A DNA stretch of 64,000 bases from Chlorella sorokiniana (lineage: Eukaryota > Chlorophyta > Trebouxiophyceae > Chlorellales > Chlorellaceae): the NCBI GenBank assembly GCA_025917655.1, contig CP084609.1:2170001-2234000 (forward strand), read 5' to 3'. The stretch's first letter is position 1. The number at the start of each line of letters is the position of its first letter. Shown here one piece after another: positions 20,201 through 30,973 of this stretch. Made by a program: the position numbers and the translations under genes. The notes beneath the pieces are model-generated. The model did no database searches. It worked only from the letters and a program-made list of their open reading frames with translations, and was not told the origin of the DNA.

Positions 20201-21595
20201 CTCCACCAGCAGCGTCTCGTCCAGCGCGTCGTGCAGCAGCGCAGCTGCGCGCAGGCGGCGGCCGGGGGTTGCAGCGAGGAGAATGGAGCGGGGCGGGTGG
20301 TGGAGGCGAGGGCGCGTCAGCCCAGAAGAGGCCTTTGGATGCCACAGGCGTGCTGGAAAGCTCGCGGGCGAGATAACCGGCGTGCCGAAGCGCGGAGAGG
20401 GGGCTAGTGCAAAGCTGCTGCTGGCGCAAGCGGCAGCGGAGCGGCGGCACCCGCCGCAGGGCGCTGTTGATGCTACTGCCACTCCCACGGCCGTTGCGGC
20501 GGCTGCGCAACAGCAGCACCGCAGGCATGCAGCTGCCGCGCGGGGACACTGCGAGGCGAAGAGAAGCAGGAGAGGCGGGGCGCACCAGAGACGGTGCCCT
20601 CGTCAGCGCCCATGCCGGCCAGGATGCGAGCGACCTCGACGCAGTGCAGCAGCGGGCTCGCCAGAGGCGCGGCAGCGGCCGTCGTGCGCGGGCGCGCGCG
20701 ATGCCGAACGCGCGCACGCACACGGGCTCGGCAAAGACGCTGTGCTCGCGCTGCGGGGCAGGAGAGCAAGGGGGGGAAAGGAAGGAGGAGAGGGGAGGTG
20801 AGGGGGAGCGGGTGGGAGGCGAGCGGGGTGACGGGCAGCCCACCGGCATCGCAGCGCAGCGGCGGCCGACCGCCAGGCAAAAGATATGAGACGTAACAAA
20901 CGAATGAGACGAGACAGTGGCATAAGCAGAAACCCGCACCTGCAGCTGCTGCAGGAGGTCGTCGGGGATGGCAGTGCGTGGGCGGAGCAGGGGTGTGGGG
21001 GCGCGGCACGGAGCGACGCGCACCGCGCTTTCCAGCCGCGCCGCCAAGTCCTCCAGGCCGGGAGCCGGCACGGCGGCACCCAGGGCGCTGGGCACGCTGG
21101 GTGTGTTCGCCAGGCTGGCGCCCAGCGAGGGCAGGCGGTCGGTCGAGAGCTGGCGAGAGAGGAGGGAGGAGAGCACGCGGGGCTGCTGCGGCGACGGCGG
21201 CGCCGAGCCGGCGGGCGAGCTGTCGCGGGTGTCAAAGCCCTCGATCTTCACGAACGCCGCCGACTTGGGGATGCTGGCGGTGGCCTGCAACGGCCGCGCG
21301 CGGCGGCTGCGCTGGCGGGGCCGCTCGCGCCGGCGGGGCCGAAGCCAAACCCGGCGGCGGCGGCACCCTCGGAGGCACGCCGCTGCGCGCCGAGCGAGCG
21401 GGAGAGCGCGGCGCCATCGGCCGTCACGCTGCGCGCCAAGCCGCTCTTCAGGCTGCCTGTCTCATAGTCGGAAATTCCCGACCGGAAGCTGACCAGGGGT
21501 CGCTTGCTAGAGGCGGGGCGCGAGGCCGGGCTGGGGGTGGGGAGCGCAAAGGAGCCCGGCGGCGTGCTACCCAGCACGCCGCAAACGCTGCTCAT
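17284..21595 (-). CDS. RSH: Plastid RelA/SpoT homologue, (p)ppGpp synthetase/hydrolase, RSH2/3-like
   Basis: Nine exons by eye: 21595-20940, 20750-20586, 20244-20147, 19866-19559, 19324-19224, 19057-18903, 18701-18591, 18330-17585, 17418-17284; about 825 aa. A Ser/Ala/Arg-rich N-terminus (MSSVCGVLGSTPPGSFALP) suits plastid import. The HD hydrolase domain keeps LLHCVEVARILA and LLHDALDE. The middle (LLVKLADRLHDMRTLGALP, APLANRLGVWSLK) and synthetase domain (GISYHDLSGRPKHLWGV, VSDVRGLRIIVD, ENGYRSLHTVV, EVQIRT) follow, then a Ser-run linker and a TGS-like C-terminal fold (VRIRTGDIVEVYEAE), as in plant RSH2/3. It should make and degrade ppGpp in the plastid, adjusting transcription and translation. 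Apparent one-base losses break the frame several times (N-terminus, HD region, GDIS, HLWGV, linker); two coincide with C or G runs. With domains this well conserved I read these as sequence errors. Confidence 0.88.
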
Positions 21596-22273
21596 GGACC
21601 GCTGCTGCTCCCGTTTTTAAGGTCTGGGTACGCGGGGTTCGCTACCTGCACGGCCAGGAAGTGGGTCGGGATCGCCGTTGGCCGGGGCGTGGGGAGTAGG
21701 CATGGCCAGCACAGAGGCCAGCCGGCGGCAGTCGAACCGCTGCGCCCCGGGTTGCGCGCCCTAGCGGTCCACAGACGTGTGGCCAGTCTCGAGAGGGCAC
21801 GGCAGGCGCCCGCAGGCCTGCCCTCGCATTGTCACGCGCCTACCCTCCGCTTCAGCCCCAGCCCCTGCCGCCTGCCTCGCGCTGCCCGGAACCCCGTGAC
21901 ACAGCGGCACCCGCACCTAGAACGAGCGCCCGTAGGGAAGGAGCGGGCTGCTGCAACTTTGGTTTTGCGGGCTGATGTCTGACGGCGCCTGGAGCTGTAA
22001 GAAAGGTTCACGAGGGACCAGGGTGCCGTCAAACTGCAGGGAGAGCGAGAAACTTGACAACAACGGCGCAGGGAGGCAGACTTGGAGTCGCATGCTGGGA
22101 CTGTGCGCAGCATGCATGTGGCCCAACAAGCACACAAGGGTGTTTCGGCTGCTCTGATTCTATTCGGGATCCTATTGTAATTCAGTATCGAAACAGGCAC
22201 CCTGGCGGCACCCTCCTTCCCCCGCCCAGGGCGCCCGGCTTGGCGCCCAGCGCAGCTCCCGGTTTGTCGGTCC
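21596..22273. other. Divergent promoter region, RSH (-) and pseudouridine synthase (+)
   Basis: 678 bp between two start codons pointing outward. It must hold both 5' UTRs and both promoters. I see no clear TATA box or palindrome, and no RNA gene. Confidence 0.5.
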
Positions 22274-23006
22274 ATGGCCATCCATCAGCCTCGAGAAACC
22301 TCTAGCCACGCAGAACGGCCCGCGCGGGCGAGGGCGCCGCGGGCCCCGCCATCGCCGCCGCTCCCTGGCGTGCAGCTGTCGCCGCACGAGGCACCCAAGC
22401 AGGTGGTGTGGGAGGGCCTTGTGCCACAGGGCTCTTCCGCTCCCTGCCTGCACGAGGCCCTGCAGCAGCTGTGTCCCGAGCGATACGCCACGGCAACGGC
22501 GGCAAAGCGGGCGGTGCGCCGCCGAGAGGTCATGGTTGACGGCCTCGCCATCAAGGACCCCTCCTTGTGAGTGAGCTGAACTGATTTGAATGCATGCTAC
22601 CGGAGTGGCTAGGCTCTGTTGGGAAAAACGGGGATCTGCCAGTCCAGACGGTTGCCTGCAAGCTGGCCAGCCCCGGCCATCCGCCGCAACGGGGCCGCCC
22701 ATGCCTTGCATGCCGCCCACCCTCTGCTGTCGCCCTGGCGCCCCTGAACCGGCAGCGCGCTGCAGGGCGGCCAGCTGCTTCAAGTGATCCAGCGGCAGGG
22801 TTCGCGACCCCTGCGACCTGCCCCCAGCGCTGCGGGTGACGCGGCGCCAGCACAGCTGGGCTGCGGCATCGGCGCCACTGCGGCCGCGCTTCCCGCCGAG
22901 CTTGCAGCGGTGCCGCCGCACCTGCGCCTGTCCATAGCTTACGAGGACGACCACCTGGCCTGCCTGGTGAAGCCCCCAGGGGTGCCCTGTGACCCGCCTC
23001 CCGGCC

Positions 23007-23037
<31 letters not shown>

Positions 23038-24268
23038 GGCAGCGGCGCCCGACGGCATGCCACCCGGCGACGGGGCGGCCGCTAGCGGCAGCGCCCCCGC
23101 CCGGCCGCCCCCAACGCCTTTGTGCAGATGGCGCGGCTGCTGGCGCCCAGCAGCGCGCTGGGCGCGCTGCGGCGCCCGCCACGTGCACCGCCTGGACGAG
23201 CCCACGGGCGGGCTGCTGCTGGCGGCCAAGACGCGGCCGGCCCAGCAGCTCCTCTGCGCCGCCTTTGAGCAGCGGCAGGTGGGCGATGCCGCAGCCCTTG
23301 CTTGCGGCCCTCGCTGCGCGCTGCAGCTGCTGTCGCTGCCGCGGCAGCGACTGACGCTGGTCAAGGTGTGCAGAGGCTTGCCAGCCCTTGGCACCCGCCC
23401 AACTAGTAGGCTGTCTTAAGTGGGCGCTTTCCCTCCGCCATCCCCAACCACCAAAGCAGGTGGGCAAGCGGTACCGCGCCTTGGCCTGGGGCCGTCTGGA
23501 AGATGCTGGCCTTGTGCGGTACAGCCTGGACGGCAAACGGTGCATCACCGAGTACCGAGCGGTGCAGCACACCCGCGTGCCCGCAGCAGCCGTGCACGAG
23601 TGGATTTGCGTTGCAGGCGCGGCAGCGGCAGCAGCCGCTGGCCCCAGAGGGGCCGTTCACGGTGGGCCTTACGGCAAGGCGGCGGCAGCGGCAGGAGCAA
23701 CAGCAGGGGCAGCGGCAGCAGCAGCGGCAGATGCCAGCAATGTGGAAGCTGAGGGAGGTGTGTGGGTGACGACCGTCGACTTGGTGCCTCACACGGGCGC
23801 AAGCACCAGCTGCGGCGCCACCTGGCGCTGATTGGGCACCCGTTGTTGGGGGAGCCGCGGTACAGCTTCGGGTATGCGGTGCAACGCTTGGAGTCTGGGC
23901 AGGACATGCCCCCGTGCGGCCACGTGCGGCTGCCCGGCGGCGCAGCTGACGACGCTGACGGCGTGTGCCGAGGAGCCGCCGCTGCAGCTGATGGTGCAGC
24001 CCTGGATGACGACGGCCTGCCGCCACAGCCGGCGTTGGGGGCAAACGGGGCCCTACGGGCGGCGGCCGCCGCAGCAGCGCGCCGCTACAGCCTGCCCCTG
24101 TGCCTGTGGGCGTTGGAGCTCAGGCTGGCGGCGCACCCAGCCACCGGCGAGCCGCTGCACCTCTGCATCCCCGAGCCACCCAGCTATGCCGCCATCCGCG
24201 CAGCGCTGGCCAGTGGTAGCGATTGGCATGCGGCTGTAACATGCGAGGGGTACGTGGTTGTGTGTTAA
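22274..24268 (+). CDS. RluA/RluD-family RNA pseudouridine synthase with S4-like N-terminus
   Basis: Three exons: 22274-22566, 22756-23278 and 23460-24268. The acceptor at 22755 (GGCAG) keeps the phase. The N-terminal region has an S4-like RNA-binding pattern (LHEALQQLCPERY... KRAVRRREVMVDG). The catalytic domain shows AYEDDHLACLVKPPGVPC, the diagnostic HRLDEPTGGLLLAAKT with the catalytic Asp, GKRYRALAWG, and GRKHQLRRHLALIGHPLLGE (GRxHQxRxHL motif). These mark the RluA branch, which isomerises uridine to pseudouridine in rRNA or tRNA; organelle or cytosol is not decided here. Poly-Gly/Ala insertions (about 22995-23060 and 23605-23740) enlarge it beyond bacterial homologues. Two apparent one-base shifts bracket the segment before HRLD and one base seems missing at HTG|RKHQL. 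Start chosen at CCATGGCC. Confidence 0.85.
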
Positions 24269-24514
24269 AGGCTCCAGGCATGCGCAGCACTCGGGCCTTC
24301 CATCCTTGCCGCCCGGCACCTGCCACGCCTGCGCCAACTGGATGTGCCCAATCTTGAATTTTACCGGGGGCGGTGAATTGTGTTGGCCGCAGCACGATCA
24401 TCTAGTCCCATAGATCCGTGCTCGCGCATTGAAAGGCACAGAAGCGGGAGAGGTGCTTGCTCCCGCTCGCGGCAGGATCCTCTGCAGGCTCAATCTATAG
24501 CTCGTTACACCGCA

Positions 24515-27510
24515 ATGCCTCTCCTGAACCTTCTTCCTGCGCAGCTGTATGCGCAGCCACCCTCGGCGCTGCACAGCGAGCACCACGTAGCCATCCAGCG
24601 CTCCCCTGGCCTCCTGGGCCAGGCAGGGCTGCCAGCCCCGCCCCTGACATCGCCACATGCGCCTTCCGCGAGCCGCAGCCTGTTCCTAGCCCAGCAGCCG
24701 GCGGCAGCTGGCGCGGCGGCGGCGGCCCCAGCTGCTGCCCACCTGCCGGGCGCGCCAGCCGTGCAGAGCCTGGTCCCCGCTGTGGCCTACAGCACCAAGG
24801 AGAAGGAGCCGCTGTCTGAGACGCTGAAACGTGCCGGCAAGCGCGCCCTGGGCGGCGGCATCCCCGGCGCGGCAGCGATGGGCGTCCAGGTGCGGCGCTG
24901 CTGCGGTCGGCTTGCCGGCCGGCGTTGAACGCCCTGCTTCTCACCGCCGCTGCCATGCCGCCATGCCAATCGCAGGTTCTTTCCCTGATGTGGCTGCGCA
25001 CCACAGGTTGGTCCGGGGTTGACGCGAGGCGTGAGAGGGTGGCGCCAGCCAGGCTGACAGGCAGCGGCAGCGCCCCACTGCCTGTACTCTCTGCTCACTA
25101 TCCCGCGCTCCCCGCGCTCCCCCCCCCCCCCCCCCATATACACATCGTCCCGCTGTCTCCTCTGATGCACAACAGTCAATTACCAGGTGAGCTGCCTCGT
25201 TGGCTTGCTGCAGGATCCTGTGGTACTGCCGCGGTAACCAACCCCGCCTCCCGCGCTCTGCTGGCGCTGTTGCTGGCGTCCAGCCTGATGCCTCTGCATC
25301 CTTCTGCCCCTGCTGCTCCCCCTCCCCCACCCGCCCCCGCGTGGGGAGGGTCTTCCCGCTCCCTGCTTGCCTGTCCTGTCCTGACCGCTGCGCGCAAAGC
25401 CTCCCGCTCCCTGTTCTCCGTCGCAGTACCGGTACGGTACCACCACCACGGAGGCGCTGCGCCACCTGTACAAGGAGGGCGGCGTGGTGCGCTTCTACCG
25501 CGGCCTAGGCCCCGCACTGCTGCAGGGGCCGCTGTCGCGCTCGGCGACACCGCCGCCAACGCGGGTGGGCTGGTGGGGGCTGCTCAACAGCAGCGTGGTT
25601 GGGTTGGGTTGTGGGGCACGCAAAAGTATGTTTGTGCGTGTGTATGTGGATGGGGGAAAAGCAGCTGTGAGACAACACATGGTCTGGCCCTTTCACTTCC
25701 CTTCTCCCTTCCCACACACGCACACCACCCGCAGGCATGCTGGCCCTGCTGGAGGGCGTGGAGATGCCGGTGGCGCTCAAGACAATGGCGGCATCGGGCG
25801 CCGCCGCCGCCTTCCGCATCGTGCTCATGCCGGTGGACGCCACCAAGACCATCATGCAGGTGCGTGGCTGTTGGGTGTTCGTGGATGGGTGTGGGTGGGG
25901 GGGGGGGCCGCGCGCGGTCAGGACAGCTGCACAGGGGAAGGAAGACAGCGGCCTCGCTCGTTCGCTGGATGCTGGTCTGCGTGCCACACGATTGCCGCGC
26001 CCTGCTTTCCTGCCGCACCCGGCGCGCCTCCCGTCAGGCCCTGCTGCGCGTTGCTGCGCCCAGCTCACCACGCACCAGACCTTCCCGCCGCTCCCACCCC
26101 CTTCTCGCACAAACAAACATCCAGATACACCAGTGGCCCACCTCTCCCCCCTGCCCCCCCGCCCGCGTAGGTGGAGGGCAAGGGGGCTTCCAGAAGCTGG
26201 TGCAGAAGGTGCGGGTGGGCGGCCCTGGAGTGCTGTACCACGGCGCCCTGGCCGCCTCCGCCGCCACCTTTGTGGGGCACTACCCCTGGTGAGGCGCCGC
26301 CCCTCCCTGCTCCCTCCGGGGTGCTGCGGTGTTTTGCCGAGTGGGTGCGGCTTGCCTGGGCTGTGCTGGGCAGCACTGGGCCGGCTCATGATCTGCGCAC
26401 TCTCTCAGCCTTCTGCGAGGGCAGGACATTCTACTGTGGCCCAAGCGCCTGCATACTTTACAATGCAGCGAGTACGTGGGAAAACCTTCCCTTTGATGCC
26501 AGCGACCACCCACCCACCTGCATCATCCCCAACTCCCCCCCAGGTTTGCCGTGTACAACTACCTCAACACCACCATGACTCAGTACGACGACCTGCCCAA
26601 GCGCCTGCTGCGCTCGGCCTTCATCGGCTTCTGCGCGTCGGCAGTGTCGGGTGCGCCCCGGGCTGGGCTGCCACTGAGCGCAGCTCCTGTGGTGGGGAGG
26701 CCACCGAGGAGCGAGCGCCGCTCCCCTTTCGTGCGGTCGAGAGCTGGCCGCAACCGCTGCTGCTCCTGCCCTGCCTGGCCGCTGCCGCCCCCAGAGGCCA
26801 CCCTGCTGCTCCTACCTCACCCACCCCATCCCCTCTCTCTCTCAATCACTGTCACTAGGAGCAACCAACCTCCTTCCTCCCCGCGCAGACACCTGCTCCA
26901 ACTCCATCCGCGTGGTGAAGACCACCAAGCAAACCGCCACCGTGCCCATGACCTACCCGCAGGCTGTCAGGGTGCGTCACCTGAGCTGCAGCCGCGGGAA
27001 GCTGCGCCGGCGGGCCAGCGTCGGAACCAAGCGCCAAGCGCCGCTGTGCCAGTCAGCCGGCAGCTTTGCATGCCTGGCTGCGGGGCAGGCCCCCGCCCTG
27101 TTGCCATGCCGCTGTTGTTGGGCCTCCGCACACTACTCTTCGACCCCTTTTCATCAACCCCGGTCGCCTCAAAGGCCAGTTCATCCACCACCCTTGCTTG
27201 CCGCGCTGCTGCCTGCCCCGCCGCTGTTGCAGATGGTGGTGGAGCAAGACGGCGTGATGGGCCTGTTTGGCCGCGGCCTCAAGACCAAGATCATTGCAAA
27301 CGGCATGCAGGTGCGTGATGCTCTGGCGCTCAGTGAGGGAGGGAACCGGGGATGAGGTGTGGGGTGCACTGGAGTCGACTGCTGCGGGCGCAGAGCCTGT
27401 CGGGCGCTTCCACCCACCTCGTGTGCTTGCACACCCCGCCTGCCCGGCAGGGGCTGCTCTTCTCGGTGCTGTGGCGGCTGGGCCAGGACTACATGGCTAA
27501 GATCAGTTGA
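24515..27510 (+). CDS. Mitochondrial carrier family (SLC25-type) transporter
   Basis: Ten exons: 24515-24889, 24976-25006, 25176-25186 (11-nt microexon), 25427-25564, 25735-25859, 26171-26288, 26544-26650, 26889-26971, 27233-27310, 27451-27510. The joined protein reads LMWLRTTVNYQYRYGTTTTE, ALRHLYKEGGVVRFYRGLGP, RIVLMPVDATKTIMQVEG (second-repeat Px[DE]xxK signature), LYHGALAASAATFVGHYPWF, and a third repeat with NSIRVVKTTKQT, ending QDYMAKIS. These are the three-repeat, six-helix features of the carrier fold, with the plant subgroup's GHYPW motif. It should exchange a small metabolite across the inner membrane of mitochondria or plastid; the substrate cannot be read. The Ala/Pro-rich N-terminus of about 110 residues is an addition to the usual 300-aa fold and may be a targeting region. 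One base appears lost in exon 4 (SRFGDT) and one G in exon 6. Confidence 0.88.
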
Positions 27511-28136
27511 GCGTGGATGTTGGTGCCAGCCGCAGCGGCTCGGCAGGGCAGCCACAGAGCCTCGAGGCCTTGCCAGGAGATTTCCACCATAGGCGACCGC
27601 TTCAACGCAGCACTGATCTTAGACAATGTGTTCAGCGCACCCATTCCTGTTGCTATTTTCCTATGCTCTTTAGACTTCTTGGCTTATACACCTTGCAAGC
27701 CCGGTGCAGCAAGGTGCGGCGCAACGGCAGGTAGAGCAGGGGAGCCCCACCCCAAGCATGTCAGTTGACAGGCTTGGAGCCAGTGCATCACATTGTCTTT
27801 AGGACGCAACAGGGGATTCAAGTCTTCCATGCTCCGCGGGCTGCGAACTGAGGTGGTCAAGTTGAGGTTGCACTTTGTCGAACACAGCTCACAGTGGCAT
27901 GTGTCCCTCACTACGACTTACACTCCAATATGAACCGTTAGCTGACCGCAAACAGGAAATGCTGTCCTGGTGCTATGTTTTCGCGCGTTTTACCCCGATG
28001 GGGAGGCCAGCGTGGCGTTCCTCCGCAGGCTCCCTTTGCACATCTCAGGGCCCGGCTGGTCCTCTTTCCGTCTGCCCAGGTCGTCGGCAGAAAAGCTACA
28101 GGTGCTCTGAGCTGAGACTCACGAGCACTTGCAATC
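27511..28136 (+). other. 3' flank of the carrier and promoter of RPS15
   Basis: No gene supported. Composition is lower in GC than the neighbours. No TGTAA was found directly after the carrier stop. The last 100 bp should contain the RPS15 promoter and short leader. Confidence 0.4.
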
Positions 28137-29927
28137 ATGGCTGACGAGGTGAAGGCCAAGCGTACTTTCCGCAAGTATGCCTACCGGGTAAGTCGCGCGG
28201 ACAGTCAAGCAGGCCCGCCGGCCGCTGCATGATGCTTTGTGCGGGGGCTGCTCTCCACCCCGACGTGGCGCTCCCACCGCCTCCCTGCCTCGGCGACCAA
28301 TGAACACGGACGGAAGCTGCGCAGCGGACACCCATGCGGCAGCATTGTAGCGGAGGCAGGCCTTCACAGAGCTCTGGCACCGCTGGTTGCAGGGCGTCGA
28401 CCTGGATCAGCTGCTGGACATGAGCACCGATGAGCTGGTCGAGCTCTTCCCCGCTCGCCAGCGCCGCAGGTGCGGCCAGCACCGGGGTCTCGCCGCCGTC
28501 CGCGCCTGCCTCGCTGATTTGCTTCCGCCAGTTGTGTTGCCTCGGTCGCTGGGTCTGGTGGCAATGATGCCTGGTTAGCACTCAGCCTTGCAGCCGTCAG
28601 CTGCTTGGATCCAGCTGGGCAGATGTTGGGCCATTCCGGACTGTGGTCGCAGCGCTGAGGCGGGGCGGAGCGCAGCGGTCAGCGGCAGCCCTGCTGCGAG
28701 TTTGCTTGCGTAGGCAGCATGCCAGCGGCTCGTCATGTGCGCTCCAAACGGCCGAATGTCTCAGCAGGCGCTGAACACTCTGTCGCATTGTTCACGGCGC
28801 TAGCGGCAGAGGGGGCGCCGACGTCATTCTAGGGCTGCCAGCGGGCGCATGACCAGCATGCCGGCTGCGTTGCTGCGCCGCAGGTTCCAGCGCGGCCTGA
28901 AGCGCAAGGCCCTGGCCCTGATCAAGAAGCTGCGCAAGGCCAAGAAGGAGGCCTCCGCCGGCGAGAAGCCCGACGCGGTGCGCCGCCGCCGCCGCCACGA
29001 CGCACTGCACGCCGCCGCCGCCGCGCCTGCCCCTGCGCACGCCTCCAGGCACCGCACATGCAAAGCACATGCAAAACACATGATCAGCTGCGGAGTGCTG
29101 GGCAGGGGCGCGTCAATCTGCGTGCTCACGTTGCTGCCTCAGCCGCCGGCCCTCTGCTCCACTGCTCGCCTTTTCTGCCCCCTCTCCCCGCGCTTGCTCC
29201 TCGCCCTGCCCCCTTACCCTTCCTTTCCTCTCCATCTTCCTTCCTGCCTCCTCCCAGGTGCGCACCCACCTGCGCAACATGGTCATCATCCCCGAGATGA
29301 TTGGCTCCGTGGTGGGCGTGTACAACGGCAAGACCTTCAACCAGGTCGAGATCCGCCCGGACATGTGAGCACCCGCGGCGCAGGCGCAGCCGCGCAGCCG
29401 ACGCCATGCTTGCCTGCGCCGCGCTCTGCGCTCGGCGGCAGCCCGCACTGCTGCATGCGAGGGCCGCCGCCCTATGCGCTGGCGCCCTGCACCGCTCCGT
29501 CCTTGTTGCGTTCTTGGGTTGCGTGAGCCCCCACCACCACCCCCACCACTAACATGCCCCTGCCGCTCCTCCCTGCAGGGTTGGCCATTACCTGGCTGAG
29601 TTCTCCATCTCGTGAGTGGCTTATTTATTGTCTCTTTCGCCGCGGTTTGCGCTTTCATACGTGTTTGTGTGTGGGGGAGGGGGTGCGGCGGGGGCAAGCG
29701 GCGGAGCCCTTGCGCGGATGTCGGCATGTGCATTGCAGATGTCAGTCGCCGCGCCCCCCCGCCCCCTAGTCTTGCTTCCTCTCAACGCTCCTTTCCTCCC
29801 CCTGCATGCCTTGCATGCCCGACTCACTCCTTCTCGCTGTCCCCCCGCTTCCAGGTACAAGCCCGTGGGCCACGGCCGTCCCGGCATTGGCTCCACCAAC
29901 TCCTCTCGCTTCATCCCCCTGAAGTGA
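28137..29927 (+). CDS. RPS15: Cytosolic 40S ribosomal protein uS19 (RPS15)
   Basis: Six exons in clean phase: 28137-28187, 28393-28469, 28884-28977, 29258-29364, 29579-29611, 29855-29927, giving 144 aa, the normal eukaryotic length. The N-terminus [20 protein letters not shown], the segment [20 protein letters not shown], and the C-terminal uS19 core ([68 protein letters not shown]) are all present. It sits in the head of the small subunit near the decoding site. Introns are large relative to exons; the first donor is GTAAGT, the others GTGCGB or GTGAGY. No frame disturbance, unlike most neighbours. TGTAA at 30131 is the probable poly(A) signal. Confidence 0.97.
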
Positions 29928-30973
29928 TCGGGCTGGAGGCGCGCACCGCGGCGGTGGCGGCGGCGGGCCGGCTTGCCTCAGTGCGAGCGGCCGGCCCGCG
30001 AGGGGCGGGCCGCCTGTGTGCATGGCACACGGGTCCCGCTCGGGATCAACACGGCGCTTTGGCTGGTTGCGGCCCCGCGCTGCCTCCTGTTTCATGCACC
30101 TGCCAGCGCTGGGCTCGACAGACAGCGAGCTGTAACCACCGACGAGCACCGGAAGGGTGTGCCCTGAGCTCAAGCAGCGACCTGAGCGTAGAGTGTGTGT
30201 GGGGGAAATGGCGCGACCACAGAACGGCGGCCCACAAGTGTGGGGTCTGGCACATCCCTACTGGATGGGTGCCAGGGTGGCCGCAGGCTGCGCTGGCACG
30301 GCCTGCGCTGCCCCGCAGCACGCACTGCCACCTCGGATGCGTTCAGCTGGCGGTACCTTCTGCCGTCGTGCGCGTCGTGGTCTGCACCACAGCTTTGATG
30401 TGCTGCGTTGCAGCCCTGCTCACCGGCAACGCTCCTACTGGTGGACGGGGGCCTGAACAGGCGGCCCGCCCGGGGGCAGCAAACTCAGGCAGACAGACTG
30501 GCGGCAACACGGCTTCCTCCTGCCTGGCAGCGGCGCTGCTGACCGATGACCAGCCGGGGCTCTCGGCGCTGTAAGGACGTCTGGCACAGGATAACATGCT
30601 TCGCAGCTGGCCTCTCGGTTGTTTCTGCTTCCCAGCTACCGCAAGGGGTACTTTTGTCATGATTCGTGTCATGGTTCACAAAGGGTGCCTATCGGAAGAC
30701 AGGGAAGCCGCGGGGCAAAGGAGCCCATTCAGTTCTTAGCTCTTTCCTACAGGCCGTGTGCGCTTGTCGAGGCAATCGCCGGGCAAGCCAGGATAGAGCC
30801 AACCAGCACCCCAGCTCCCGCCATCTCCTGTCCACACTCGCCCAACGGGCTCGTTGTTTCTGCTGCGGCATATTCAGCGCCTAGAAGGTATTTTAAACAC
30901 TCCAGAGAAGCCTTCGACGAAACACAGGAAGCGGCACAAAGTCCAGCTCCTCGGCAGGGCGCCCTGGCAGCCA
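29928..30973 (+). other. 3' UTR of RPS15 and 5' region of the SBP-box gene
   Basis: About 1 kb without a convincing gene. TGTAA at 30131-30135 likely ends RPS15. The long plus-strand open frame through 30619-31280 is not in the frame of the SBP domain and looks like chance; part may be 5' UTR. Confidence 0.45.
30131..30135 (+). terminator. Probable poly(A) signal TGTAA of RPS15
   Basis: TGTAA 204 bp beyond the RPS15 stop codon. Confidence 0.5.

Noticed and set aside
22995-23040. GGC trinucleotide expansion as an independent repeat element
   Set aside because: It lies in frame within the pseudouridine synthase as a poly-Gly/Ala insertion, common in GC-rich algal proteins.
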